38,861 nt of DNA from IMG/VR virus record IMGVR_UViG_3300029813_000534, positions 1 through 38,861 of that record; one strand, written 5' to 3'. This stretch comes from a virus. Each line of letters opens with the position of its first letter. Positions within the stretch are counted from its first letter, which is position 1. Shown here in pieces: positions 29,149-38,350 of this stretch. The notes under the pieces are model-generated. The model saw only the letters and a program-made list of their open reading frames with translations, did not search any database and was not told the DNA's origin. Position numbers and translations under genes: made by a program.

Positions 29149-31656
29149 AATCTTCACCTCTCCCTTTTCGTATTTGACTCTATCCCAAACGGCCTTTGCA
29201 TCCGTCTTATTGCCTCTTATCTCCTCTATCAGCTCCCTCTGTTCCGTGAGTTTGTCGAGGCTCATTATTAAAGCCTTCCCTATCTCAAGCCCGTCTTCCT
29301 CCGCTATCATCTTGGCGAATTCCACAAGCTCCTTAATATGGGCGCCAGAGAAGCCGTCGGTCTTTTCCGTTATCTCTTTCAGGAGGTCCTCCCCAATATC
29401 TCCTGCCCACAGCTTCAACATCTCCTCTCTTTGCTTTTCTGCGGGAAGCTCGAAATTCACTATGTGGTGGAACCTGCCCGGACGGTCCAGCAACGCATCG
29501 GGAAGCTTTTCGGGATAGTTGGATGTCAGGATGGTGATAATGCCCCTGTTCTGCTTTATGCCATCCATCTCGGTCTTGATCAGATCAGTCACGAATTCCA
29601 TCTCGCCTCTCAGCCAAGTATCTATATCCTCGAGGAAAAGAACTGACGGGGCCAAATCCCGACTCAAAGCGAAACCCAGTGCCAAAGCCCTGAGCGGTCC
29701 TATGTGCCTGAAATCCTTGCTGGACACCCAGATGAAAGTTGCATCCAGTTCGTTCATCAGCACCCGACCTGTTTTCGTCTTTCCCGTTCCCGGAGGGCCG
29801 ATGAACAATAATCCCCTTCCTGTGAAGGCTTTGCCCTTCTTTTCCAAGAAAGTGGCTGACTTGCGGATCGAGTCTTTGTATTTTTCATCCAAAATCAGGT
29901 TCTTCCAATCATCGTCCGGCTCGTGCAGGAACTCCCCGCTCAGAGAGAACTTCTCACCCCTGAGGAAATTGTTCTCGTAAACCCAACTATGGATCTTATC
30001 AAGAAGCTCTTTATTCCATTCCTTATTCTCATTCGATGTGGTAAGCGTTACGGTCAGTCCGTACCAATTTGGGCTGAAGCTCACTATGAGAGGCTTCTTT
30101 TCTGCCTCATAGAAGCACATGCCGTCGATAAGGAAATCATCGCTTTTCTCCGAATTGAGCTGGATAACCTCATAATCGGGTGGAACTTCAGAGCCATCCC
30201 AGATAAATTTCCTTGTGTCCTTCAGGTCGAATTCGCCCAGGATCTCCTTGAAGCCTGCAAGATACGTCCCCAACAGCGGCCCGGGAATGGAATAGCCGTT
30301 CTGGAAGATCTCTTTTACCTTGCATTCCAGGAACTTCTCATACAGCTCATAATGGAATCTCAGGGGTTTGGGGCTTTGTGTACTTGCCACATCGAACAGT
30401 TTGGAGAAGGATTTATTCCAACGCTCTTTATGCTGGGGCTCGCTTTCCATAATCTTCTGCACCCATGCCTCAAGCTCCTTCTTATGCTCACTCACCCATG
30501 TCTGTGCTTCCGACATGCTCCATTTATTCACATCAAACAGGTAGGTAATGACTACTTTACATTGCCCACAGTAAAGGGCCTTTATCCCCTTGGCTACGGA
30601 TATGACGATGGTGCGGATCCTGTGGCCTTTATGTTTGTCTGGCGATTCCACGGGGATGCGGTGGTAGTCCGCAGGCGTCTCGGGCTTGGTTATTATTTCT
30701 GTTATTTTTCCTTCTTTTCTCAATTGGGCGAAAGCTTCTTTTGCCTTCTCAGTTCGATAGTTAATTTCTGTTTTTTCTTCTTCTGTAAAATCATCCGACT
30801 CCACCTCAATCTCTTGTTCACCGCTTATAGTTTTGCCAACCTGTGGGTCTTTCGCTACAGGATGAGTAATAGTTTCTATAGGCTCAAGCTCCACCTCAAT
30901 CTCCTTGTCCTCGACTTCCTTCACAATCTCAATCTCCAAGTCCTTCTTCAGCCTCTCCGACTGCAGGTTGAGGATGCCCTTGGACACGGCCACATTGAGA
31001 CTCTGCGCGTTCGAGGCGACCGGCACATCGGAGTGTTCGAGCAGTATCCATTTCGAATAAATCGTCTTCGCCTTGCCACTCACATCCTTCGGGATGCCGT
31101 ATTCTTTCTCCAACACATCCTGGCATTGCCTGAAGCCCTCCTTGTCGGTGTCCATGGTGTGAAAATCCACGGGAATGAAGCCTACGGAGTTCGACCTCAG
31201 ATGGTCGTCCTTCACGCACTGGTAGACGTCCTCCGCGAATTGGTGCTTGGCGTAGACCGTCTTCGCCAGAATGCCCTGAAGAACAATCTTTATCCATTGG
31301 TCCGAGCCTACGGGAAGACCCTTGTAGTCGTGAGCGTAAAGCACGCTAGGAGATTGGCGGAAGTCATCCAGCATCGCCCCTTTGGGGATAAGGATCTCGC
31401 CGTCCCTGTCAAGGTTCGGAGTGGTTATAAGCCTGATGGCCGCCCTTTCACCCTCCTTTATTGAGATGTCCTTCGGATCTATGGGGATGCCCTTCCTCAC
31501 GAAGACGATGTCACCCAGCTTCCTGTGGAGCTTCTGGGCGTATTTGCCGAGTTCCTGAGCCTTCGTCGGGTTTGTCTCTTTTATCGGCTCTAAACCCTTC
31601 TCCTTGTTTCCGTAGATAAGATCCTTCAGAGTGTATCTATCGGTTCTGAGTTCCAT
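28603..31656 (-). CDS. Prohead protease with inserted AAA+ ATPase and zinc-ribbon scaffold tail
   Basis: The 1017-residue chain starts after AAGGAGG. Residues about 70-225 are an HK97-type (S78) prohead protease with candidate catalytic His109 (YAHDYKG), Ser157 (SNSVGF) and Glu207 (LLEHSDVPV). Residues 330-400 hold the phage segment with ALYCGQCK and WSMSEAQTWV. Residues about 430-830 are inserted: a pre-domain, then a classic AAA+ module with Walker A GPPGTGKT (620-627), Walker B VLFLEDID (672-679, Glu-Asp order as in BCS1-like AAA), sensor SN713 and RPGRF (725-729). Then come a zinc ribbon (CIEC...CPEC, 861-882) and a helical scaffold-like end. Proteolysis of delta domains is expected; the ATPase role is unknown. 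Confidence 0.88.
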   Translation of the reverse strand: MELRTDRYTLKDLIYGNKEKGLEPIKETNPTKAQELGKYAQKLHRKLGDIVFVRKGIPIDPKDISIKEGERAAIRLITTPNLDRDGEILIPKGAMLDDFRQSPSVLYAHDYKGLPVGSDQWIKIVLQGILAKTVYAKHQFAEDVYQCVKDDHLRSNSVGFIPVDFHTMDTDKEGFRQCQDVLEKEYGIPKDVSGKAKTIYSKWILLEHSDVPVASNAQSLNVAVSKGILNLQSERLKKDLEIEIVKEVEDKEIEVELEPIETITHPVAKDPQVGKTISGEQEIEVESDDFTEEEKTEINYRTEKAKEAFAQLRKEGKITEIITKPETPADYHRIPVESPDKHKGHRIRTIVISVAKGIKALYCGQCKVVITYLFDVNKWSMSEAQTWVSEHKKELEAWVQKIMESEPQHKERWNKSFSKLFDVASTQSPKPLRFHYELYEKFLECKVKEIFQNGYSIPGPLLGTYLAGFKEILGEFDLKDTRKFIWDGSEVPPDYEVIQLNSEKSDDFLIDGMCFYEAEKKPLIVSFSPNWYGLTVTLTTSNENKEWNKELLDKIHSWVYENNFLRGEKFSLSGEFLHEPDDDWKNLILDEKYKDSIRKSATFLEKKGKAFTGRGLLFIGPPGTGKTKTGRVLMNELDATFIWVSSKDFRHIGPLRALALGFALSRDLAPSVLFLEDIDTWLRGEMEFVTDLIKTEMDGIKQNRGIITILTSNYPEKLPDALLDRPGRFHHIVNFELPAEKQREEMLKLWAGDIGEDLLKEITEKTDGFSGAHIKELVEFAKMIAEEDGLEIGKALIMSLDKLTEQRELIEEIRGNKTDAKAVWDRVKYEKGEVKIMEDKEIEIETERKAEEEKQKYNCECIECGHKLTSDKHCNEIKCPECGGEMRRAERPGPGKEELPIDMKTYLSAVYKFDQILEEIKELKEGRVLSRKNRQIVKDAITALQALLKADAAGTTEEEEETEKEIGEIEVVEAESKSAEQPDIEAAVKEALSKVDLKEVIKKAVEEDLDKKRGKVK

Positions 31657-31851
31657 TTAATCCTCCTTTGACTCAAAAACTATGTCATTCTTTTGATCGG
31701 GCAATGGCTTAGAGTGGTCATTCTCGCCCGATACTATTTCCCATGGAATACCTGGCGGTTTAGGGAATGCCTTGCATAAATTACGCTTTTTATTAAGTAT
31801 GAAATTTTTGCATCTTGCACATATAGGGATATTCTGCAATTTTGACCTCAT
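31657..31851 (-). CDS. Small Cys protein between minor head and protease genes
   Basis: The 64-residue product has CARCKNF (11-17), a third Cys in NLCKAFPKPPGIPWEI and the end GENDHSKPLPDQKNDIVFE. I recall a family of small phage proteins with the pattern C-x-AFP-x-GIP-x-I-x-SGE-x-DH in this same position. The overlap with the minor head stop is ATGA. It may bind zinc and act in head assembly. Confidence 0.7.
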   Translation of the reverse strand: MRSKLQNIPICARCKNFILNKKRNLCKAFPKPPGIPWEIVSGENDHSKPLPDQKNDIVFESKED

Positions 31852-33518
31852 TTAAATCCCAACGAATCTTCCACAAGGTTAATTAAACCTCCTGGCAGTA
31901 GCGTTTTATCGTGTTCATAAAGCTTAAATAATTCCGCCCAAGTTTCTGAGTACATCTTTCCTTCCTGTTGAAGGCCTGATTCCGCATAGCCACCCAATAA
32001 TTGTTTAATGCTTTTGTCCTCCTTGACAATCACTTTTATCAGGTCAGTCTCGAATTTTAAGGAATTGCTTATAAACCAGTCCGATTTATAAAAGTCCAAT
32101 ACATGCCCATACTCGTGCATGATAAGCGTATTTATGTCTTGGTATTTGCACCAACCCTGTGGAATTAAAACATCTTTTGCCATATCGGCTACAGCAAGCA
32201 TAGAATCATATTCGTCATAGTTTAGTGGATTCACAACAAGAGCAATTCTCCTTTTTCCTTCTCTATCAATTACTACTTGGACAAAAGCATCGGATTCTCC
32301 CATCTTTCCCGCTTCATCTAGAGATCCTATTTTTCTTAACCATTTCTTGAACTCGCCTGGAGCACCTATGAAATCTGGCTTTTTATTATATTTTTTTGTT
32401 AAAGTATATAAATTTTTGTTTATTGAATTTGCTCCTTTGAGGCAAATATCCTTGCCATATGCCACTTCTCCTTTTGCTCTAACTAAATTCCTTAATCCAA
32501 ATCTTCTCGCCTCATTCATGGTCTTTGCCGGCCTCCAGGGTTTCATCACCGCCATATCCTCGAAGCTTGCAGCTATAGAACATCTGCACCTGGGATGAAG
32601 AGGCGGAGTCTCCACTGTCTCATAATCCAACTTCATAGTCTGACCCTTTCCTTCCACACTGACCGTATATTCATCTCCCATATCAAAATAAGAAGTTTCA
32701 ATATCGACTATCTTGCCATCCAAAGGCGCACACCAATGACACGCATCGGGTTCAGCTATCCATATTTTCTTCTTCACTACCCCCGACTGGCGGTAGCTTT
32801 CAAGCGCTCCTTTATTCGATGCCCTCATAGCCTCGCTTCTTGCGATGGTTTCAGAGCGAACTTTATTCCAGTGCTCATAAGTGGTGTTCACCCGCTTTGT
32901 TAGCAATGGAACACCCTCTCCCGCCTTCATGCCTTCTGTCAGTTCCGCTCTAAGCTTCTGTGTGCTGACCTTCTCAAGGTTCTTCGAGAGTTTAGGCGTA
33001 TAGTCAGTAAGCCATTTCTGGACTTCGGGGTTCTCCACATCAAAGGCTATTCCTAATCCTGGTGCCTGCTTTCGGGGCTTCCTGAGTTCTGCATCAATCT
33101 TCCTTAGCTCCTCGTCCCCTCGCTCTTTCATATTTGCTTCAAACAGTGGCTTCGCCTCTTTCGCTATCTTCGCTTCAAACTGCTTTCTGGGATAAAGTAT
33201 CTGATCGACTGCATCCTTCTCCAACCAGGCCTTTTTCATCTTTTTCAGGTTCGCTACGATTATCTTCCTTTGCTCCTCCCATATCCCGTTGATCATCGAT
33301 GCGAACATCCTCTCGTGGGAATCCAGCGACTTGAAAAGCTTCTCGAAGAACGCGCTCCTTCTCGCCTCGCTCGCATAGGCGGCGAGGATGTCCAACAACT
33401 CTTTGCTGAGGCTGTCGGCTATCCGCTCGCGTACTACGTCCTCACAGGACGAGAGAATTACCTCCATGGCCACTTCCTCTGCAAGCTTGTCGGTCAAAAG
33501 ATTAGAACTGATGATCAT
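31848..33518 (-). CDS. MuF minor head protein fused to zincin-like toxin domain
   Basis: The 556-residue protein has a helical N-terminal part, a MuF/SPP1 gp7-like core at about 220-318 (WIAEPDACHWCAPLDGKIVD, then PPLHPRCRC), and a C-terminal domain (about 350-556) with MHEYGHVLDF (HEYGH 468-472, a zinc-metallopeptidase motif) and candidate third ligands in YSETWAEL (525-529). MuF proteins with exchangeable C-terminal toxin domains are known from temperate phages. Composition supports a swap: 62% G+C in one 60-nt sample near the 5' end but 27-33% in the C-terminal region (hand counts). The enzyme would be injected or used in host takeover (inference). Confidence 0.82.
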   Translation of the reverse strand: MIISSNLLTDKLAEEVAMEVILSSCEDVVRERIADSLSKELLDILAAYASEARRSAFFEKLFKSLDSHERMFASMINGIWEEQRKIIVANLKKMKKAWLEKDAVDQILYPRKQFEAKIAKEAKPLFEANMKERGDEELRKIDAELRKPRKQAPGLGIAFDVENPEVQKWLTDYTPKLSKNLEKVSTQKLRAELTEGMKAGEGVPLLTKRVNTTYEHWNKVRSETIARSEAMRASNKGALESYRQSGVVKKKIWIAEPDACHWCAPLDGKIVDIETSYFDMGDEYTVSVEGKGQTMKLDYETVETPPLHPRCRCSIAASFEDMAVMKPWRPAKTMNEARRFGLRNLVRAKGEVAYGKDICLKGANSINKNLYTLTKKYNKKPDFIGAPGEFKKWLRKIGSLDEAGKMGESDAFVQVVIDREGKRRIALVVNPLNYDEYDSMLAVADMAKDVLIPQGWCKYQDINTLIMHEYGHVLDFYKSDWFISNSLKFETDLIKVIVKEDKSIKQLLGGYAESGLQQEGKMYSETWAELFKLYEHDKTLLPGGLINLVEDSLGFK

Positions 33519-34963
33519 TGCCCCAGTATCTCCCTCACGGCGTTTACGACTTTTTTAGAGAATTGCTCAACCTGCTTCTCTGGCGAGCCAATCTCGGTGA
33601 TGGGCATCAGCCGGTTGTCTACCATCAGTTCATCCGCCATACCGCCTCTCGGCTCCTTTCCTATATCCGTCCTTATCTCGTCCCTCGAGACGGCACCCAC
33701 TTTGGCGTATTCCGTATTCTCCTTCAGCTTCAGCTCCCTGTTCTCGGGTACCGGGTCATCGAAAGCGCAGAAGAGCTTCTCATCGTAGCGGGAGACGAGC
33801 TTCTCGTTCAGCTTCTCCTCGAGTCTCTTGCAGCGCGGCAATATCCCGTATTTGGCGAATATGTACTCGGCCGCCTCCGCAACCGCCCGGTTCGATGACT
33901 CGCTGATTATCATGCCTTCCGGGATGTCGAGGGATGCCATGATCTCTGTCCTGACGAGCCTCCTTCCCTCCATGAAACTGATCTCCTCTGGCGTCATGGC
34001 ATCTCGTATGAAGTCCATATCGGATGGGGGGATGAGCGTCTTGCCCGCTTTTCTCGCTCCGGCGTATTTCTGCCGGAACGATTCAATGGTTCTCTCTCTA
34101 TCTGCTCGGCTCATCTTTGCCTTGGGCACGAGGATCCCTCCGGGTCTCGCCTTGTTTTCAAATAACGATGCCTCGAACTCGTTCATCTGGCGTTGGATGT
34201 AGACGGCATCCGCTATGGCCTTTATAGTCGAGAATCCGGTGAACGGGTTATTCGGGTTCGGGAAGGCGAAATATATGATCTCGTCGACGGGTATGTCCGC
34301 CTGCGCTCCGCCCCTCCTGTACTCATAATGGCTGATGGCCTGCTCAAGCGTCTTCCCCGGCTTCGGGGTCATGAACTGCGAGGGCACGACCCAGATCCTG
34401 GCAGGCATGCGCAATTCGGTCTTCGGAAGGTACCAGTAGCCCTCGCCGGTCAGGTCAAGAAACATAGAAGTCGTCTCCCAGAGATCCCTGCGGTTGTTCC
34501 AGGGATTGACTTCTCTCATTAGGGTTAGGAATACGTGGTCCGTTACCTCCTCTATCTCCTCGGACTTTGCTAGCCAGGGCTCCAACCCTTCGTTCGAGTA
34601 GAGCCATTTTAGCTTTTGTTTGGATACTGGTTTAGTCTCGGTATTCTTAAATTTCTGGCCTCTCTTCTCCTTCGCCACATAGAGTTTCAGCGGAACAGAT
34701 GCCACCGCCTGAGCTTTCATCTTCACGCAGATGAAGACCCACGAGGTGAACGCCTCCACGAACTCCCTTTTGGTCTCCGGCTTGCGTCCCTGAGTCAGTG
34801 CAACTCCCCACCGGTCGGGATCGAGCCATGCACTGGGATCGCTTATCGAAGGGTCGTTCCAGCTTTTCAAAAAAACGGAATCCCAGCCCCTCTCTATTTG
34901 TGCCCGGGCTCTTCCATACTGGAAGGCCGTTTTCTCAAAAAAACTCATCTTTTTCATATTCAT
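33515..34963 (-). CDS. Portal protein (HK97-like family)
   Basis: The 482-residue protein starts at an ATGA overlap with the terminase stop. It has the portal pattern: a start FFEKTAFQYGRARAQI, SWVFICVKMKAQAVASVPLKLY (about 70-91), a loop with a DVFLTLMREVNPW-like stretch, VDEIIYFAFPNPNNPFTG (about 226-243), and the wing/clip region SRADRERTIESF. It forms the dodecameric DNA channel at the capsid vertex. It is between terminase and the MuF gene, as usual. Confidence 0.88.
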   Translation of the reverse strand: MNMKKMSFFEKTAFQYGRARAQIERGWDSVFLKSWNDPSISDPSAWLDPDRWGVALTQGRKPETKREFVEAFTSWVFICVKMKAQAVASVPLKLYVAKEKRGQKFKNTETKPVSKQKLKWLYSNEGLEPWLAKSEEIEEVTDHVFLTLMREVNPWNNRRDLWETTSMFLDLTGEGYWYLPKTELRMPARIWVVPSQFMTPKPGKTLEQAISHYEYRRGGAQADIPVDEIIYFAFPNPNNPFTGFSTIKAIADAVYIQRQMNEFEASLFENKARPGGILVPKAKMSRADRERTIESFRQKYAGARKAGKTLIPPSDMDFIRDAMTPEEISFMEGRRLVRTEIMASLDIPEGMIISESSNRAVAEAAEYIFAKYGILPRCKRLEEKLNEKLVSRYDEKLFCAFDDPVPENRELKLKENTEYAKVGAVSRDEIRTDIGKEPRGGMADELMVDNRLMPITEIGSPEKQVEQFSKKVVNAVREILGQ

Positions 34964-36660
34964 ATGACTATGACCTCGTCGGCCTCTTTGGTTTTGGACT
35001 TGACTGACTTAATATAGTCTCCTTCTCTCTGGACCCACGCCTTGAGCAACCTCGGCTCTATGCCCATCTCCCTGGCTATGTCGTCTATGTATGTGTGCTC
35101 CTTGGATAGTTCCTTATACTTCAGGGCATTCTCCCTGGTGTGGATCTTCATTAGCTCGAGCGGCATTCTCTCCTCTCCCATAGCTGGTGCCTCCTCTGGT
35201 CGCTCGTCGATGACCGTCACGTCTTCGACCTCTCCGAACGGATTGTAGAATGTGAGAAGGAAGGCATCCGCTTTGTCCGGACTTGCGAATCCTCGTTCCC
35301 TGTATTCCTTTTTGCTCTCCACAACGCGCCTCCCCCGGGTATCTCCTTTGTATTTTCTGTTGACGAGCTCCATCTTCAGCCGCTCGTCCTCCGGGCAGGC
35401 TATCTCCTCTATGATTCTTGCTGTCTGGAACCACATCTCCGATATGGCGTTCGGGTACTTGTCCGGCTCCGTTGCCCCGTCCTGGAAGTTGACAGGGACT
35501 ATGTTATAGTGTCGCGACTCCATGATATCGGTAAGGCCACCGCCGACTCCCGTATCATCTATCTTCACTGGCATATCCTTGTTGAAATCCAGGAACTCTT
35601 CAAGCTCGTTGGCCAGGTACACCAGCTTGGCTTTGGGCGGCATCTCCTTGGCCGGGATCACCCTCTCCTTCAGGATCCTCAACCCTTTTCTCTTGTAGAA
35701 GACCGTATCATCCGCCCCGCCTCTGGCCACATCCACTCCGGCCTCCTCCTGGCCGACAATACCCGCACTTACATCCTTGAAGTTCTCGAACATCTTCATG
35801 GCTTCGCTCAGCTTTATGATCGTGTCCGCTCCGATATCGACTATTTCGCCTTTGACCTTGGTCAGGAAAAGAACCGAATCCTCACCCCATTCTCTGCGAC
35901 AGTCGCTTATGTACTTCGGGGTGGCTATCTGTATCATGAAATCCTCGGGTTTCAAGTGTTTGACTTCAAAGGACTCCGGATGTTTTGGGTCCGGTATATC
36001 GATGCAGCGGAATTCCTCCCCTGTTGTGTAAGGCGATTCTTCCGCCGTGATGTGGATCCTGTTCCATGCTCCGTCTTCCCGGTTGAAGACATTGTAGAAT
36101 TGGTCTCCGACCTGGACGCCGTCCGTGGTCGAGATGACGAGCCAGCGACACAGTCCACCGGTGAGTAGGCCCCCGACGGTGTCCCAGAGCCAGTTTGGGA
36201 CTCCCTTCGCTTCGTCAAAGATGAATAGAATCGCCGGCGCGTGCCATCCCTCGGCCCTGGCCGGCTTGTCGGTCGAGAAGCCGATGGCATAGTGGTCCGC
36301 CTCCTCGGTCTTGATATTCGTTATCTGGCACTCCCCGTCGAGGAGGAAGCGCGATGTCGTGTACATCTTGTTTATCTCTGCCCAGAGGAGCTTCGCCACC
36401 TGGGTGAATGTGGGAGCCGTGGTTATAACCTTTGAGCCCTCGAAGCAGTTGAGGAACCAGACCGCGAGTTCCGCTGCCGTGAACGTCTTCGATGAACCGT
36501 GGCAGGCTCTTACCGCCGTTCTTTCGTTCTCCGCCACACTGCGGAGGATGTCCCTCTGCTTCGACCAAGTCTTATGGCCGAGCGCGTGTTCCACGAAGAA
36601 GACAGGGTCGTCCCTGTATTTCTCAAAAAGAGAGCCGAGAATCATATCGTTATGGTCCAC
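34960..36660 (-). CDS. Terminase large subunit
   Basis: The 566-residue packaging motor begins with a GTG preceded by AAGGGGAC. It has a Walker-A-like CHGSSKT (53-59, with Ser in place of Gly in part), Walker B ILFIFDE (144-150), a coupling segment, and an RNase H-like nuclease starting at VDVARGGADDTVF (Asp310, Asp317, Asp318) with IDDTGVGGG as the second acidic motif. It cuts and translocates DNA into proheads via the portal. It overlaps the small subunit by 11 bases. Confidence 0.9.
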   Translation of the reverse strand: MDHNDMILGSLFEKYRDDPVFFVEHALGHKTWSKQRDILRSVAENERTAVRACHGSSKTFTAAELAVWFLNCFEGSKVITTAPTFTQVAKLLWAEINKMYTTSRFLLDGECQITNIKTEEADHYAIGFSTDKPARAEGWHAPAILFIFDEAKGVPNWLWDTVGGLLTGGLCRWLVISTTDGVQVGDQFYNVFNREDGAWNRIHITAEESPYTTGEEFRCIDIPDPKHPESFEVKHLKPEDFMIQIATPKYISDCRREWGEDSVLFLTKVKGEIVDIGADTIIKLSEAMKMFENFKDVSAGIVGQEEAGVDVARGGADDTVFYKRKGLRILKERVIPAKEMPPKAKLVYLANELEEFLDFNKDMPVKIDDTGVGGGLTDIMESRHYNIVPVNFQDGATEPDKYPNAISEMWFQTARIIEEIACPEDERLKMELVNRKYKGDTRGRRVVESKKEYRERGFASPDKADAFLLTFYNPFGEVEDVTVIDERPEEAPAMGEERMPLELMKIHTRENALKYKELSKEHTYIDDIAREMGIEPRLLKAWVQREGDYIKSVKSKTKEADEVIVI

Positions 36661-37138
36661 TCTTTTTGTCCCCTTTCAATTTTTTCATCGATTTTTTGAA
36701 TTCCTTAATTGATAATACGGCCTTTATCTCTCCCGACATTTCCATTTGTTGCCTGTCTTTCCATAAATCAGGTCGCCTGTTCTTGAGCCAGAAGGCACAG
36801 GCTGCCGTGTCCGGGACGACGAATTTCTTTATTTTTTTGATTAGGGTCGGACTTTTCTTTTCCTCTTCACCCTCTTTGCCCTTGGGCTTGTACTCGACAT
36901 GGACTTCCTCGTATTCAAAGCCCTTAGCTCTTTTAAGCAGTGCGTTCTCAACCTCAACATCGACTGGTCGCTTTCCCCTTTTTATGGCCTCTAAAAACTC
37001 TAAATGTTCTTTCTGATAATTGTAATAACTCGCCTCGGATATCCCCAGTTTCTTGGCTATCTCCTTGTCTATCATCCCCTGCCGGGCATAATCCTCAGCA
37101 AGCAGAGGAAAGTTCTCGTCATATTTAGGTTTAGCCAT
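36650..37138 (-). CDS. Terminase small subunit
   Basis: The product is 162 residues starting at ATG 37138, whose GAGG site is at a suitable distance; GTG at 37141 overlaps the methyltransferase stop but sits too near the same site. It has a helix-turn-helix with DKEIAKKLGISEASYYNY (about 25-42), followed by a helical region with PDTAACAFWLKNRRPDLWKD (about 110-129) typical of small terminases. It recognises packaging DNA and recruits the large subunit. Confidence 0.85.
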   Translation of the reverse strand: MAKPKYDENFPLLAEDYARQGMIDKEIAKKLGISEASYYNYQKEHLEFLEAIKRGKRPVDVEVENALLKRAKGFEYEEVHVEYKPKGKEGEEEKKSPTLIKKIKKFVVPDTAACAFWLKNRRPDLWKDRQQMEMSGEIKAVLSIKEFKKSMKKLKGDKKSGP

Positions 37139-38349
37139 CACTGCCTCGTTGCCCTTATCTCCTCTTTCGGGATGTCTGTGAAGTTGGAGAAGCGGGTTAT
37201 TACGACATCGCAGTATTTAGGTTCTATCTCCATACCGTAGCAGATGCGATTGAGTTTTTCGCAGGCGATCAGGGTTGTGCCTGAGCCGAGGAATAAATCA
37301 GCTATTATTTCTTTTTCTCTTGAATAATCTTTTAAAATATTTTTTATTAAACCTACTGGTTTTTGAGTGGGATGTATCCTTTTTAGTAATTCTTCATCTC
37401 TATTTCCTTCTCTTAATAATCCCGACCAAAGATGTCTATAAATCGGGCAACTTTTTCTCTCTATATTTGTCCAAATTAGCTCGGCATCTGAAAAGAAATT
37501 TCTATCTGCACCTTTTTCACACTTTTTATCCCAAACAATCCAATGAGAATTATCTGGCAATTTACTCGCATAATTATTCGCCCCAAATAACAATACTTTC
37601 GAAGCGAGTTTCAAATATGGTAATGGATTAAAAGGTTTGTCATCTCCCTCTATTTTCTGATAAATATTTGCTTTTATTATTCCAATTCCTTCTCCGCCTA
37701 TCGTTCCTCCTCCAGTAATCCCGACTTTATTATGAGAAACAGCATTTATCCCATATGGTGGATCAGTAAAAACCATGTCTGCCTTTTCTCCCCCCATCAG
37801 CCTCTTTACATCTTCTTCCTTCGTAGCGTCGCCACAGAGCAATCTATGTTTGCCAAGCTGAAATAAATCGCCCATCTTCGTTATCGCTGGGCTATCATCT
37901 ATATCTGGAACCTCATCTTCTCGTCCATCCAAATTGGGGCCATAATCCTCAATCACATCTTTAAGGCTGATCGGCTCGCCCACATCTATCCTGTAGTCCT
38001 CAAGGTTTATTTCCTCTATGTACGGATACACAAGTTCAGCAAGCTTTTCTTCCTCATAAATTCCCACTCGATCGTTGTCACTCAAAGCATATTTGATTTT
38101 TGTGGCCTCATCCTTAGCTTCCACGAGGGATATGTCGACTTCTTTTAAATTAAGTGCCGTAAGCGCTCTCAGGCGCATATTTCCGCCTAATGTGATGTAC
38201 TTGCCGTTCTCTCTGATGCAGATCAGCGGTTTATAGACTCCGAGTTCCTGGATCTGCTTTTTTAGGCGCTCAAAATCCTTGGTCTTGATGTTCCGGGGAT
38301 TCTTCTCCCAGACCTCGACCTCGGATATCGGGACTCGTTTTATCTCCAT
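37138..38349 (-). CDS. ParB-like domain fused to DNA N6/N4 methyltransferase
   Basis: The 403-residue protein joins a ParB N-terminal-like domain (1-110, with PLICIRENGKYITLGGNMRL) to a beta-class DNA methyltransferase: TDPPYG (195-200) before DLFLGSGTT (351-359), plus HPTQKPVG. It would methylate adenine or cytosine amino groups and could protect phage DNA from host restriction. No restriction enzyme is adjacent. The part between the two catalytic motifs, expected to carry target recognition, is AT-rich (25% G+C in a 60-nt sample) against about 50% on both sides, suggesting a swapped recognition segment. Confidence 0.88.
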   Translation of the reverse strand: MEIKRVPISEVEVWEKNPRNIKTKDFERLKKQIQELGVYKPLICIRENGKYITLGGNMRLRALTALNLKEVDISLVEAKDEATKIKYALSDNDRVGIYEEEKLAELVYPYIEEINLEDYRIDVGEPISLKDVIEDYGPNLDGREDEVPDIDDSPAITKMGDLFQLGKHRLLCGDATKEEDVKRLMGGEKADMVFTDPPYGINAVSHNKVGITGGGTIGGEGIGIIKANIYQKIEGDDKPFNPLPYLKLASKVLLFGANNYASKLPDNSHWIVWDKKCEKGADRNFFSDAELIWTNIERKSCPIYRHLWSGLLREGNRDEELLKRIHPTQKPVGLIKNILKDYSREKEIIADLFLGSGTTLIACEKLNRICYGMEIEPKYCDVVITRFSNFTDIPKEEIRATRQ

Positions 38350-38350
38350 C

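Noticed and set aside
29923-31464. Long + strand open frame of 513 codons opposite the protease-ATPase gene
   Set aside because: It is a shadow of the intact - strand gene, with no recognisable motifs and no ribosome-site-based operon.
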